A stretch of 13,331 nucleotides of DNA. It comes from Pseudomonadota bacterium (GTDB lineage Bacteria > SAR324 > NAC60-12). The stretch covers positions 1-13,331 of the forward strand of contig JACNKY010000216.1 in assembly GCA_014381795.1 (NCBI GenBank), given 5' to 3'. The notes beneath the pieces were generated by a model. That model saw nothing but the letters and a program-made list of their open reading frames with translations, had not been told where the DNA came from and searched no databases. Positions 1 through 7,522 of the stretch are shown here, one piece after another; position 1 is the stretch's first letter, and each line of letters starts with the position of its first letter. Position numbers and translations under genes: made by a program.

Positions 1-599
1 ATATCAAGAATCTGTGCCTGAATTGTCACATCCAAAGCGGGGGTTGGTTCATCGGCAATTAGTACTTTTGGATCTCAGGCCAGTGCCATGGCGATCATCA
101 CCCGTTGCCTCATTCCTCCAGAAAATTGATGAGGATAATCGCCTAAACGGCTTTCTGCCATTGGAATCCCCACCTGTTCCAGCAGTTCTGCGGAACGTTT
201 ACGTGCTTTTCTACGGCTTAATCCAAGGTGTTCGCGCATCGGTTCCGCCAACTGATAACCGATGGTAAGGACAGGATTGAGTGAAGTCATCGGATCCTGA
301 AAAATGAAACCGATTTTTCCACTGCGAATTTTTCTCAACTGCTTTGTGTCGAGCTGAAGCAGGTCTTGGTCTTCAAATTTTGCTGTGCCGGAAACAATCT
401 CCGCTGGAGGCATGGGCAGCAGCTTAAGTAGAGACATCATCGTCACGCTTTTTCCGGAACCACTTTCACCGACAATACCGAGAAGTTCGCCTTTTTTTAA
501 GTCGAAACTGATGCCGTTAACCGCATACACCAAGCCATCCTGGGTGTGAAAACGAGTGACTATATTTTCAACTTTGAGAATAGAAGCTTGAGTTGACAA
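1..599 (-). pseudogene. OppD/DppD-type peptide ABC transporter ATP-binding protein, interrupted by in-frame TGA and cut by window edge
   Basis: ATPase subunit of an oligopeptide/dipeptide/nickel-type ABC importer, acting on the cytoplasmic face of the inner membrane. Seen in order: Walker A GESGSGKS (residues 44-51), Q-loop with Q102 (FIFQDP), ABC signature FSGGMRQR (159-166). At codon 175 (bases 77-75) there is a TGA where relatives have cysteine (MALAC-DPK). Translation then continues in the same frame to the window edge with Walker B VLIADE and D-loop PALD, so the domain is complete apart from the stop. ProThr-Thr-Ala is changed to Pro-Thr-Pro-Ala next to Walker B. The start is TTG at 599: no ATG or GTG occurs in frame between it and the stop at 662-660, and the protein begins where the family usually does. 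The ribosome site is weak (AAAGAAA). Causes could be nonsense mutation, sequencing error or TGA recoding. The C-terminal third and any permease partners lie outside. Confidence 0.7.
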
Positions 600-651
600 T
601 TTCTTTGTGAGGTCAGCTTGTTTAGGAAAAAAGAATTGTTTCGAAAAATGA

Positions 652-679
652 ATTCTAGTCTAGTGAGAGTATTTGTCAA
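652..679 (-). promoter_or_regulatory. Probable sigma70-type promoter of the peptide ABC ATPase gene
   Basis: Read leftward, a perfect -35 box TTGACA (679-674) is followed after 16 nt by TAGAAT (657-652), which matches TATAAT at five of six positions. Transcription would start near 645, about 45 nt before the TTG start codon. This is inferred from consensus match only. Confidence 0.5.
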
Positions 680-739
680 GAAGATTTTAGAAATTTTAAA
701 AAAATAAAGGAGGAACTTCGAGCAGGGTTTGATTTTCAA

Positions 740-768
740 TTGACAAAAAGTAAATTTTCACCGATAAT
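740..768 (+). promoter_or_regulatory. Strong sigma70-type promoter of rpsD
   Basis: TTGACA (740-745) and GATAAT (763-768) are separated by exactly 17 nt: a perfect -35 box and a five-of-six -10 box. An A/T-rich stretch precedes the -35 (about 685-708). The predicted start near 775 leaves a leader of about 165 nt before rpsD, long enough for regulatory RNA. This is the best promoter match in the window. Confidence 0.65.
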
Positions 769-774
769 CACGAG

Positions 775-939
775 TCTATTCAAATGTTCTCATTGAAGCA
801 TGAATATTCGGTCGGACCCATTTTATGGGATGGCATCCTGAGAATTATTCATTGAGAACGCAATATTGAGAAAATTATTTCTCAGCTGATTGTAATTCTA
901 TAGTCCTCCAAAGGTGCCATCTGAACGGAAACGAAAAAT
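775..939 (+). promoter_or_regulatory. Structured 5' leader of rpsD with 14-nt-phased TGAGAA repeats
   Basis: Three TGAGAA copies start at 839, 853 and 867, exactly 14 nt apart. Two TTCTCA segments (787-792 and 879-884) are complementary to each copy. Possible stems: GTTCTCA 786-792 with TGAGAAC 853-859, closing a domain that contains a local CCCAT/ATGGG hairpin (817-829); and a perfect 7-bp hairpin TGAGAAA/TTTCTCA (867-884) with loop ATTA. The long-range and local pairings can compete for repeats. No U-run follows either hairpin, so neither looks like an intrinsic terminator. Several bacteria autoregulate S4 through leader RNA, so S4 feedback is a reasonable hypothesis, but no known S4-binding pseudoknot was recognised. 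Together with the two promoters this accounts for the gene-free stretch 600-939; nothing else was seen there. Confidence 0.5.
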
Positions 940-1551
940 ATGCCAGGAAAATCTACCATCAAACATAAAGTTTGCCGTGCGCTCGGTGTCAATCTGATTG
1001 GCAGTCCAAGTGCGGCACTTACTCTGAGCCGACGTCCCAATCGTCCGGGGCAGCATGGAGCAAGCAGACAATCCAAAATATCCCCCTTTGGTCAACAGTT
1101 AAGAGAGACGCAAAAGCTGAAAGGATTTTACGGAATTGGTTCCAAACAACTGCGCCGTTATTATGAAAAAGCGGCCAGAGTCCGTAAACAAACCAACGTT
1201 GCACTAGTGCAGACACTCGAAACAAGACTGGACAACATGACCTACCGCATGGGTTTTGCCGGCACATTACGCGCAGCAAGACAAATGGTGGTTCACTGTC
1301 ATATTACAGTGAACGGGAAAAGAGTCAATAAACCCGGCTATCAGGTAAGTCCCGGTGATATCGTCCAACTGAGAGAGAAAAGCCAAAAAGTCGAGAGATA
1401 CAAAGACTGGTACAATTTCTTTGAACAGAAGTTGGGTTATATTCAGCGTGACACAACAAATTTTTCCGGAACTCTGGTGCAGATTCCTGAACGTGAGGAA
1501 ATTCCAATAGAAGTAGAAGATCATCTTGTCGTCGAGTTCATGGCTCGTTGA
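940..1551 (+). CDS. rpsD: 30S ribosomal protein S4, zinc-free form
   Basis: Primary 16S rRNA-binding protein that nucleates assembly of the 30S body. The length of 203 residues is normal. Diagnostic segments are RPNRPGQHG (32-40), the LREKQK-like stretch LRETQKLKGFYG, the S4 RNA-binding domain with RLDNMTYRMGFAGT and VNGKRVNKPGYQVSPGD, and the C-terminal end DHLVVEFMAR. Zinc-binding S4 proteins carry four cysteines near positions 9, 12, 26 and 31; here they are His9, Cys12, Ala26 and Arg31, so the site is lost. The usual neighbours of the alpha operon (rpsM, rpsK, rpoA, rplQ) are absent; the gene has its own strong promoter and long leader. It may be the only S4 gene, relocated, or a second paralogue. 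The Shine-Dalgarno sequence is poor (GGAAACG), which fits translational control by the leader. Identity is clear; paralogue status is not. Confidence 0.95.
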   Translation: MPGKSTIKHKVCRALGVNLIGSPSAALTLSRRPNRPGQHGASRQSKISPFGQQLRETQKLKGFYGIGSKQLRRYYEKAARVRKQTNVALVQTLETRLDNMTYRMGFAGTLRAARQMVVHCHITVNGKRVNKPGYQVSPGDIVQLREKSQKVERYKDWYNFFEQKLGYIQRDTTNFSGTLVQIPEREEIPIEVEDHLVVEFMAR

Positions 1552-1680
1552 TTATTTGCCTAAAGCAACCGGTTGTCCTCAGCGGCAGCCTGTTGCAAAT
1601 GGATTTAACTTATCCAGCCCCTCCTCCCAAGCTCGAACATCTGTTCACAAAAAACAATCATTGACACTTCAAAGCGGATA

Positions 1681-4353
1681 ATGAAAAACTCAAAACAAAT
1701 TCGACAAGAGTTCATCACTTTTTTTGAAGATCGAGGTCACCGTTTTGTCCGCAGTGCGCCCGTTGTTCCAAATGATGATGCAACTTTGCTTTTTTCGAAT
1801 TCTGGAATGGCTCAGTTCAAGGACGTTTTTTTGGGCACAGGTGTGCGTGAATATAACCGTGCAGCCAATTCACAAAAATGTATACGTGCCAGTGGAAAAC
1901 ACAATGATCTCGAAGATGTTGGTCATGATAATTACCACCATACTTTTTTTGAGATGCTTGGAAACTGGTCTTTTGGAGACTATTTTAAAAAAGAAGCAAT
2001 TGGCTGGGCATGGGAATTAATGACGGATGTTTGGGGGTTGCCCAAAGACAAATTATGGGCCACTGTTTTTGAAGGTGGAGAAGGCGTGGAAGCAGATGAA
2101 GACGCAGAAAATCTCTGGCGAACTATTACCGACATAAATCCGTCACAAGTTTTACGTTTTGACAAAATGGACAATTTTTGGGAAATGGGTGAAGTTGGCC
2201 CCTGTGGACCTTGTTCCGAACTACACATTGATCTGGGAGAAGGCACCTGCCCGCTTTCAGAAGAACACAATTGCTCCGTGAATCTTGAAGGTTGCTGGCG
2301 TTTTGTTGAATTGTGGAACCTGGTTTTTATGCAATATCAACGTTTCCCGGACGGTCATCTGGAACCTCTCGCAGCACAGCACGTTGATACCGGGATGGGA
2401 TTGGAAAGAGTTTGCCGTGTTTTGCAGGCTGTGGATTCAAATTACAGTACAGATCTTTTCGCACCGATTCTGGAGGGCATCAGTGAAGTTACCGGTCAGC
2501 AAGATACCCCAGGAGATGTAGGTGTAGCCTTCCGGGTGATTGCCGATCATTTACGCTCGCTGAGTTTTGCAATTGCCGACGGAGCATTTCCTTCAAACGA
2601 AGGGCGCGGTTACGTCTTGCGACGGATGTTAAGACGGGCAACGCGTTACGGACGTTTACTGAACATGCACGAACCGTTTATTTATAAACTGGTGCCTGTA
2701 CTAGCTGAAGTAATGGGAGATGCATTTCCGGAAATAAACAAACAGCAAAAACATGTGCAAAATGTAATTCAGGCTGAGGAAACAAGTTTCGGCTTAACCC
2801 TTGACCGTGGACTGGAAATATTTGAGAAAATGGTTTCAACTCCGGAAACCAAAGCAGCAAAAGTGCTTTCCGGAGAAGATACTTTTAAACTTTATGATAC
2901 ATATGGATTCCCGCTTGATTTGACAAGTTTGATGTGCGAAGAACGGGGAATTGGTACTGACGAAAATGCCTTTGAAAAATTGATGGAAGAACAGCGTGCA
3001 CGTGCTCGTGAAGCTGGAAAATTTAAAGCGACTCTGGATGAATGGACAGAGCTTTCCGCAGGTCCGGATTCAAAATTTGTGGGCTACGATGTTTTTCGTA
3101 CTGAATCAAAAATCCGCAGGTTCAGTCTCAATGAACAGGGGCAGTTGCAATTTATTCTGGATGTCACTCCCTTCTACGCAGAATCCGGAGGTCAAGTTGG
3201 TGATCACGGAACGCTTGAGCAAAATGCTAAAAAGTGGAATGTCGTTGATGTGCAGAAACAAGGTGACTCGATCATTCATTTTTGTGAAAATCAAAGTTCC
3301 GAAATTGAAAAAAACTCTCCGGAATCTTCTCTAGAATTCACTCCGGACGACTCTCCGCTGACAGTGGTGGTTGACGAGGAACTACGTTTATCAACAACCA
3401 ATAATCATACGGCTGCGCACTTGATGCACGAAGCTCTGAGGCAGGTTCTGGGCGAACACGTAAATCAGGCCGGTTCTTTGGTTAATCCGGAAATACTGCG
3501 TTTCGACTTCACCCATTTTGAAAAAGTCAGCGAGACGCAGCTGGAGAAAATTGAGAATATTGTCAATGCGGTGATTCGAAAAAATATACCCACAGATATT
3601 TATGAAATCCCTTTTCAGCAAGCAATTGATTCAGGCATTACCGCCTTGTTTGGTGAAAAATACGGTGATGTTGTACGTGTGGTTAAAGTATCTGATTTTT
3701 CTGAAGAACTCTGTGGAGGATGTCATGTAGAAGCCACCGGTCAAATCGGTCAGTTCAGAGTGTTTTCGGAAGAGGCAATTGCATCCGGAGTGCGCAGGGT
3801 TGTCGCAGTAACGGGAAGGCAGGCCGAGTTAATGAATCAGGAACACGGACGAGTCGCCCGCAGTATGCGTCAGTTTATGAATGTTCCGGAAGCGCAAGTT
3901 CCCAAAATGGTCGAAAAACTTGCTGATGAAAAAAGACAATTGGAAAGAGAGTTACAAAATTTACGCAGCGAGAATGCCCTTGCAGGCGTCTCAGGCTTGC
4001 TCGCGGAGGCTGAAGATGTTGAAGGTGTGCTGGTTTTAGCTAAAATAATTGAGGTGGATTCCGCGGACACGCTACGCAATATGGGACAGGCACTCAGCGA
4101 ACAGATGACCTCTGGTGTAGCATGGTTAGCTGCTACGATGTCCGGAAAAAGCACCTTGCTTTGTGTTGTTACAGATGACTTGATTAAACGCGGCTTAAAG
4201 GCCGGTGAACTGGTAAATGCAGTAGCTTTACTCGCCGATGGACGAGGCGGTGGAAAACCTAATATGGCGCAGGCAGGCATAAAAGCTCCGGAAAAACTTG
4301 CTGAAGCATTAGCCTCAGCAGCGGATTTAGTCCGGGAAATACTGAAAAACTAA
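1681..4353 (+). CDS. alaS: Alanyl-tRNA synthetase
   Basis: Cytoplasmic class II synthetase that charges tRNA-Ala and hydrolyses mischarged Ser/Gly-tRNA. The 890 residues are close to the usual length (E. coli 876). The aminoacylation domain begins with RQEFITFFEDRGH, then FSNSGMAQFKDVFLG (38-52), CIRASGKHNDLEDVG (67-81) and HHTFFEMLGNWSFGDYF (86-102). The editing domain has the metal-binding HxxxH (His576, His580) and CGGCH (Cys678, His682). A coiled coil near EKRQLERELQNLRSEN leads to the C-Ala domain with GRGGGKPNMAQAG (854-866). All key residues are present, so it should be active in both charging and editing. It begins 129 nt behind rpsD; no convincing promoter or terminator was found in that gap, so read-through from rpsD is possible. 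The ribosome site before ATG 1681 is weak (AGCGGA). Confidence 0.98.
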   Translation: MKNSKQIRQEFITFFEDRGHRFVRSAPVVPNDDATLLFSNSGMAQFKDVFLGTGVREYNRAANSQKCIRASGKHNDLEDVGHDNYHHTFFEMLGNWSFGDYFKKEAIGWAWELMTDVWGLPKDKLWATVFEGGEGVEADEDAENLWRTITDINPSQVLRFDKMDNFWEMGEVGPCGPCSELHIDLGEGTCPLSEEHNCSVNLEGCWRFVELWNLVFMQYQRFPDGHLEPLAAQHVDTGMGLERVCRVLQAVDSNYSTDLFAPILEGISEVTGQQDTPGDVGVAFRVIADHLRSLSFAIADGAFPSNEGRGYVLRRMLRRATRYGRLLNMHEPFIYKLVPVLAEVMGDAFPEINKQQKHVQNVIQAEETSFGLTLDRGLEIFEKMVSTPETKAAKVLSGEDTFKLYDTYGFPLDLTSLMCEERGIGTDENAFEKLMEEQRARAREAGKFKATLDEWTELSAGPDSKFVGYDVFRTESKIRRFSLNEQGQLQFILDVTPFYAESGGQVGDHGTLEQNAKKWNVVDVQKQGDSIIHFCENQSSEIEKNSPESSLEFTPDDSPLTVVVDEELRLSTTNNHTAAHLMHEALRQVLGEHVNQAGSLVNPEILRFDFTHFEKVSETQLEKIENIVNAVIRKNIPTDIYEIPFQQAIDSGITALFGEKYGDVVRVVKVSDFSEELCGGCHVEATGQIGQFRVFSEEAIASGVRRVVAVTGRQAELMNQEHGRVARSMRQFMNVPEAQVPKMVEKLADEKRQLERELQNLRSENALAGVSGLLAEAEDVEGVLVLAKIIEVDSADTLRNMGQALSEQMTSGVAWLAATMSGKSTLLCVVTDDLIKRGLKAGELVNAVALLADGRGGGKPNMAQAGIKAPEKLAEALASAADLVREILKN

Positions 4354-4356
4354 CTG

Positions 4357-5646
4357 ATGCGCTACGAAACATTTATTGGCAAACGTTATCTTTTTTCTCC
4401 AAGGCAGGATCGTTCGATTTCAGTCATCACCTGGATTTCGATCGGAGGTGTTGCTTTAGGTGTGGTTGCACTAATCGTTTCCACTTCTGTGATGAATGGT
4501 TTCCGCACAAATTTGCGTAACGCGGTGACAGGTTCCTTACCGCACGTCACTGTTTTTGCCTGGGATGATGAAATGGATAATTATTCAGGACTGCAGAAAC
4601 GTTTGACTGAGCATCCAGAAGTAAACGGTGTCGCACCATACATTTTCAAACAGGCTCTGCTCACCGGTCGTAAAAAGCCCAAAGGCGCACTGTTGCGTGG
4701 GATTGACCCTAAGCAGGAAGCAAATGTGACAAGGATTGCTTCTTATCTACGTGACGAAGTTTACGGCCTTACTCCATCTCTGGAAAAACAAAAGCAAATT
4801 TCAGCGAGATTGCTGCAGCGTCTTTCACATACTGAAGCAAGAACTAATGGTTTGAAAGACGGAATTATTCTAGGCGCAAAATTAGCACGTCAATTGGAAG
4901 CAAATGTCGGAGATTCGGTCAAGCTTGTTTCTTCTGAACAACGGTTGACTCCTATGGGCGATGTACCGCGGATAAAAAAACTGGAGGTTATCGGGATTTT
5001 CGAATCCGGAATTTCCGGTTATGATGAAGTTCTGGCCTTTATCGATTACCGTCTGCTGCAAAAGATTTACCGTATGCAAAACAAGATAACTGGTTTGGGT
5101 GTGCGTATCAGTGATCCCGAAAATGCACCTGATATTGCAGACAAACTTGCTGGACTGAGTGAGGATTATATAGTAGGGAATTGGGCGGATGAAAACAAAA
5201 GTATCTTTCAGGTGATGAAAATTGAAAAAATCGGCCTTTTTCTGATCCTCTCGCTGATCATTGTAGTGGCAGCATTCAACATCATTAGTTCGCTGATTAT
5301 GTTGGTGCTGGAGAAATCCCGTGAAATTGCGATACTCAAGGCCCTCGGCGCAAAAGATTCTGGTATACGGAAGATTTTCTTTTTTCAGGGATTAGTGATT
5401 GGTTCGCTGGGAACCATCGGTGGAGTATTTGTGGGACTCGCAATCTGCTGGATCTTAATGAGCTTTGATATAATTGATATTCCTCCAGGAGTTTATCCCG
5501 GTGGGAATCGGATTCCCGTCCTGATTGACTGGTTCGATGTGGCGCTTGCGACCGTGGCTTCCTTCACAATTTGTATTTTGGTAACGCTATATCCTGCCTC
5601 AAAAGCAGCTCGGCTAAATCCGGTAGATCCTTTGCGCTACGAATAA
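4357..5646 (+). CDS. LolC/LolE-family lipoprotein-releasing ABC transporter permease
   Basis: Inner-membrane permease of the Lol system, which extracts lipoproteins from the inner membrane and passes them to the periplasmic chaperone LolA. Seen in 429 residues: an N-terminal start RYETFIGKRYL typical of the family, transmembrane segment 1 (about 21-46), a large periplasmic MacB-like domain (about 50-285), then three more membrane segments (about 293-318, 340-368 and 393-415). The cytoplasmic coupling segment EKSREIAILKALGA (about 319-332) and the C-terminal PASKAARLNPVDPLRYE are hallmarks. It starts 3 nt after the alaS stop, so translation is probably coupled. The ATPase partner LolD, often adjacent, is not in this window. 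LolC and LolE cannot be told apart here; in many bacteria one gene serves both roles. Confidence 0.9.
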   Translation: MRYETFIGKRYLFSPRQDRSISVITWISIGGVALGVVALIVSTSVMNGFRTNLRNAVTGSLPHVTVFAWDDEMDNYSGLQKRLTEHPEVNGVAPYIFKQALLTGRKKPKGALLRGIDPKQEANVTRIASYLRDEVYGLTPSLEKQKQISARLLQRLSHTEARTNGLKDGIILGAKLARQLEANVGDSVKLVSSEQRLTPMGDVPRIKKLEVIGIFESGISGYDEVLAFIDYRLLQKIYRMQNKITGLGVRISDPENAPDIADKLAGLSEDYIVGNWADENKSIFQVMKIEKIGLFLILSLIIVVAAFNIISSLIMLVLEKSREIAILKALGAKDSGIRKIFFFQGLVIGSLGTIGGVFVGLAICWILMSFDIIDIPPGVYPGGNRIPVLIDWFDVALATVASFTICILVTLYPASKAARLNPVDPLRYE

Positions 5647-5777
5647 GAAATATGAATGAGTTAGTATGTTAAAAAAACTTGTTTTTGTGATGTTTCTGTG
5701 TGAGTATCAAAGGTTGTCATTAGCTGATAACAATTATTACTTAAAATGAGTGTAAAACTCTAGACCGAATTTCAACT

Positions 5778-5783
5778 GAGGAG
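5778..5783 (+). promoter_or_regulatory. Shine-Dalgarno site of fdxA
   Basis: GAGGAG lies 6 nt upstream of ATG 5790. It is the clearest ribosome-binding site in the window, where most genes have weak ones, and it fixes the ferredoxin start. Confidence 0.7.
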
Positions 5784-5789
5784 CCGTCG

Positions 5790-6101
5790 ATGACTTATAC
5801 TGTAACCCCAAACTGCGATAATTGTAAATATACGGACTGTGTAGAAGTCTGTCCTGTGGAGGCATTTCACGAAGGGCCGACTATGTTGTACATAAATCCG
5901 GAAACGTGCATTGACTGTAATGCCTGCGTTGAGGAGTGTCCTGTGGAAGCAATTTACGCGGATGTGGATGTTCCTGAGAAATGGGCAAGTTACACAGCGC
6001 TAAACGAAGAAAAATGTGAAGAGTATCCGATTATCGACGAAGCAAAAGATCCTCTCCCAAACGCGCGATATCTTGAAGAAATACAAGCTGCTGAAGGATG
6101 A
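5790..6101 (+). CDS. fdxA: 7Fe-type ferredoxin ([3Fe-4S][4Fe-4S]), FdxA family
   Basis: Small cytoplasmic electron carrier of 103 residues, matching the FdxA/Azotobacter ferredoxin I family in length and layout. Cluster cysteines visible: Cys9, Cys12, Cys17 and Cys21-Pro near the N-terminus, then Cys40, Cys43, Cys46 and Cys50-Pro in CIDCNACVEECP. The four-residue gap between Cys12 and Cys17 is the feature of 7Fe ferredoxins: by family analogy Cys9, Cys17 and Cys50 hold the 3Fe-4S cluster, Cys21 with 40, 43 and 46 the 4Fe-4S cluster, and Cys12 is free. The C-terminal extension with KDPLPNAR is typical of FdxA. A good Shine-Dalgarno GAGGAG (5778-5783) lies 6 nt before the ATG and fixes the start. 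It is 143 nt behind the permease gene; no convincing promoter was found there. Its redox partner is unknown. Confidence 0.93.
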   Translation: MTYTVTPNCDNCKYTDCVEVCPVEAFHEGPTMLYINPETCIDCNACVEECPVEAIYADVDVPEKWASYTALNEEKCEEYPIIDEAKDPLPNARYLEEIQAAEG

Positions 6102-6248
6102 AACTGAACAGTAGCTGCTGATTCATTTTTTGAACAGAAGCAGCAGTCAGGTTGAGCCGCAGATTTACGTTGTTCAGCAATAATCCAGGATCAGTATTCT
6201 TTAAGAACGTTGCATATAAACAAATTATAACACAAACACAGACGACCC

Positions 6249-6431
6249 ATGGCCGTACCAAGAAGTAAAACCTCGCGTAGTCAACGTGACCACAGACGAG
6301 GACATATAAAAATAACAGAATCCGCGCTTTCAGAATGTACAAACTGTAACGCGCTGATCCGTCCTCATCGAGTCTGCCCTGAATGTGGATTTTATAAGGG
6401 TGTTGAAGTAATTGAAGTGAAAGCATCTTGA
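6249..6431 (+). CDS. rpmF: 50S ribosomal protein L32, zinc-ribbon form
   Basis: Large-subunit ribosomal protein of 60 residues. The N-terminal MAVPRSKTSRSQRDHRR is the canonical start of L32. A complete zinc ribbon is present: Cys30-x-x-Cys33 and Cys43-x-x-Cys46 (CTNC and CPEC), followed by GFYKG. It is thus the zinc-binding (C+) version, in contrast to the zinc-free S4 of the same window. plsX follows 48 nt downstream; rpmF-plsX is a conserved pair linking ribosome and membrane-lipid synthesis. The 147-nt gap after fdxA shows no clear promoter; A/T-rich candidates around 6215-6231 lack a matching -35. No Shine-Dalgarno sequence precedes ATG 6249. Confidence 0.97.
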   Translation: MAVPRSKTSRSQRDHRRGHIKITESALSECTNCNALIRPHRVCPECGFYKGVEVIEVKAS

Positions 6432-6479
6432 GCCGTTTGTTCTGCTCTTTCACTCATCAACAGCATACCAGAGAAACGC

Positions 6480-7520
6480 ATGGCAATTGCAGTTGACGCA
6501 ATGGGAGGTGACAGACCTTTAACTGTTCAAGTGGCGGCGGCGGTACAGGCCGTCAAAGACTTCGGTATTGAAGTCATAATTGTTGGAGCGGAAGCTCAAA
6601 TAAATCAGCAACTGAAACAATACAGTTACGATCAGCAAAAAGTACGTGTTGTCAATTCCACAGAAATTGTGGAAATGAACGAGTCTCCCGCTAACGCTCT
6701 ACGACAAAAAAAAGACTCATCTATCAGGGTTTCTGTTGATCTTGTCAAAGCAGGGGAAGCAGATGCTGTTGTCAGCGCGGGAAATACCGGTGCCTCAATG
6801 GCAACCGCAAAGTATGTCCTCAAGTCTATAGAAGGAATCGAGCGCCCCGCAATTGCTTCGCTAATGCCCTCCGTTCACCGCAACCATACCTACGTCCTCT
6901 TGGATGTCGGCGCAAACACGGATTGCAAACCCCTTTATCTCTTTCAATTTGCCTTAATGGGCGATGCCTACGCACGTATGTATCTGCACCTGGAAAATCC
7001 GCGAGTCGCTTTATTAAACGTTGGTGAGGAAGAGGGTAAAGGTTATCTGGATCTGAAAGAAACCTTCGACCTGCTGAAACAGAGTACCCTTAATTTCGTA
7101 GGTAACATTGAGGGTAAAGCCATGTTCAAAGACAGAGTGGATGTGGTGGTCTGTGATGGTTTCATCGGCAATATAGCGCTTAAAGTCGCAGAAGGAACTT
7201 TCGATTTTGTGCGCAGTATTCTACGTGAAGAAGTTCAGAGATCCTGGATTTCAAAGTTAGGTTACCTTGCTATGAAGGGCCCTTTCAAGCAGTTAAGAAA
7301 AAGGGCGGATTATTCTGAAGTTGGAGGGGCACCTTTACTTGGCGTAAACGGAGTGGTAATAATCTGTCACGGGAGTTCAAAAGTTCATACCTTACGCAAT
7401 GCAATCAAACATGCACAGGAATGTGCCGAACAAAAACTGAATGATAAAATTGCGGTTGAAGTCTCTGAAAACCTGGAAGTCATCAAGCAGGCAAAAATAA
7501 TGAACGGTGAAAGCAACTAA
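6480..7520 (+). CDS. plsX: Phosphate acyltransferase PlsX
   Basis: Peripheral membrane enzyme that converts acyl-ACP and phosphate to acyl-phosphate, the acyl donor for PlsY in the first step of phosphatidic acid synthesis. The 346 residues match the family (E. coli 356). Diagnostic segments are IAVDAMGGD at the N-terminus, NESPANALRQKKDSS, VSAGNTGASMA, VLLDVGANTDCKP, NVGEEEGKG, FVGNIEG, VVVCDGFIGNIALK and GAPLLGVNGVVIICHG. It follows rpmF with a 48-nt gap and is probably co-transcribed. The fabH/fabD genes that often follow plsX are absent: the next gene is convergent, its stop codon only 2 nt away. A modest GAGAAA precedes the ATG. Confidence 0.97.
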   Translation: MAIAVDAMGGDRPLTVQVAAAVQAVKDFGIEVIIVGAEAQINQQLKQYSYDQQKVRVVNSTEIVEMNESPANALRQKKDSSIRVSVDLVKAGEADAVVSAGNTGASMATAKYVLKSIEGIERPAIASLMPSVHRNHTYVLLDVGANTDCKPLYLFQFALMGDAYARMYLHLENPRVALLNVGEEEGKGYLDLKETFDLLKQSTLNFVGNIEGKAMFKDRVDVVVCDGFIGNIALKVAEGTFDFVRSILREEVQRSWISKLGYLAMKGPFKQLRKRADYSEVGGAPLLGVNGVVIICHGSSKVHTLRNAIKHAQECAEQKLNDKIAVEVSENLEVIKQAKIMNGESN

Positions 7521-7522
7521 AG

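Noticed and set aside
30..77. Selenocysteine insertion element after the TGA in the ABC ATPase
   Set aside because: A pairing exists, but the stem starts too close to the TGA and the loop is too long for a normal bacterial element; kept only as a possibility within the finding.
1566..1575. CAACCGGTTG palindrome between rpsD and alaS as operator or terminator
   Set aside because: It is only 10 bp, with no T-run and no match to a binding site that I know.
1661..1666. TTGACA just before alaS as a promoter
   Set aside because: The -10 position would fall inside alaS after the start codon and does not match TATAAT.
1552..1680. T-box or other riboswitch in front of alaS
   Set aside because: The gap is only 129 nt, no T-box core sequence or terminator/antiterminator pair was seen.
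3870..4280. 136-codon leftward frame inside alaS
   Set aside because: It is fully antisense to the conserved C-terminal part of alaS, with low-complexity Ser/Ala-rich content typical of a shadow.
5714..5747. TTGTCA with downstream A/T-rich sequence as fdxA promoter
   Set aside because: No -10-like hexamer lies at 16-18 nt; TAAAAT is 22 nt away.
6104..6150. CTGCTG/CAGCAG inverted repeat after fdxA as a terminator
   Set aside because: The stem is only six pairs with a large irregular loop, and no T-run follows; too weak to annotate.
6031..6453. 140-codon leftward frame opposite rpmF
   Set aside because: It lies antisense to rpmF and the end of fdxA, shows no family motif, and rpmF is unmistakable; it is a shadow frame.
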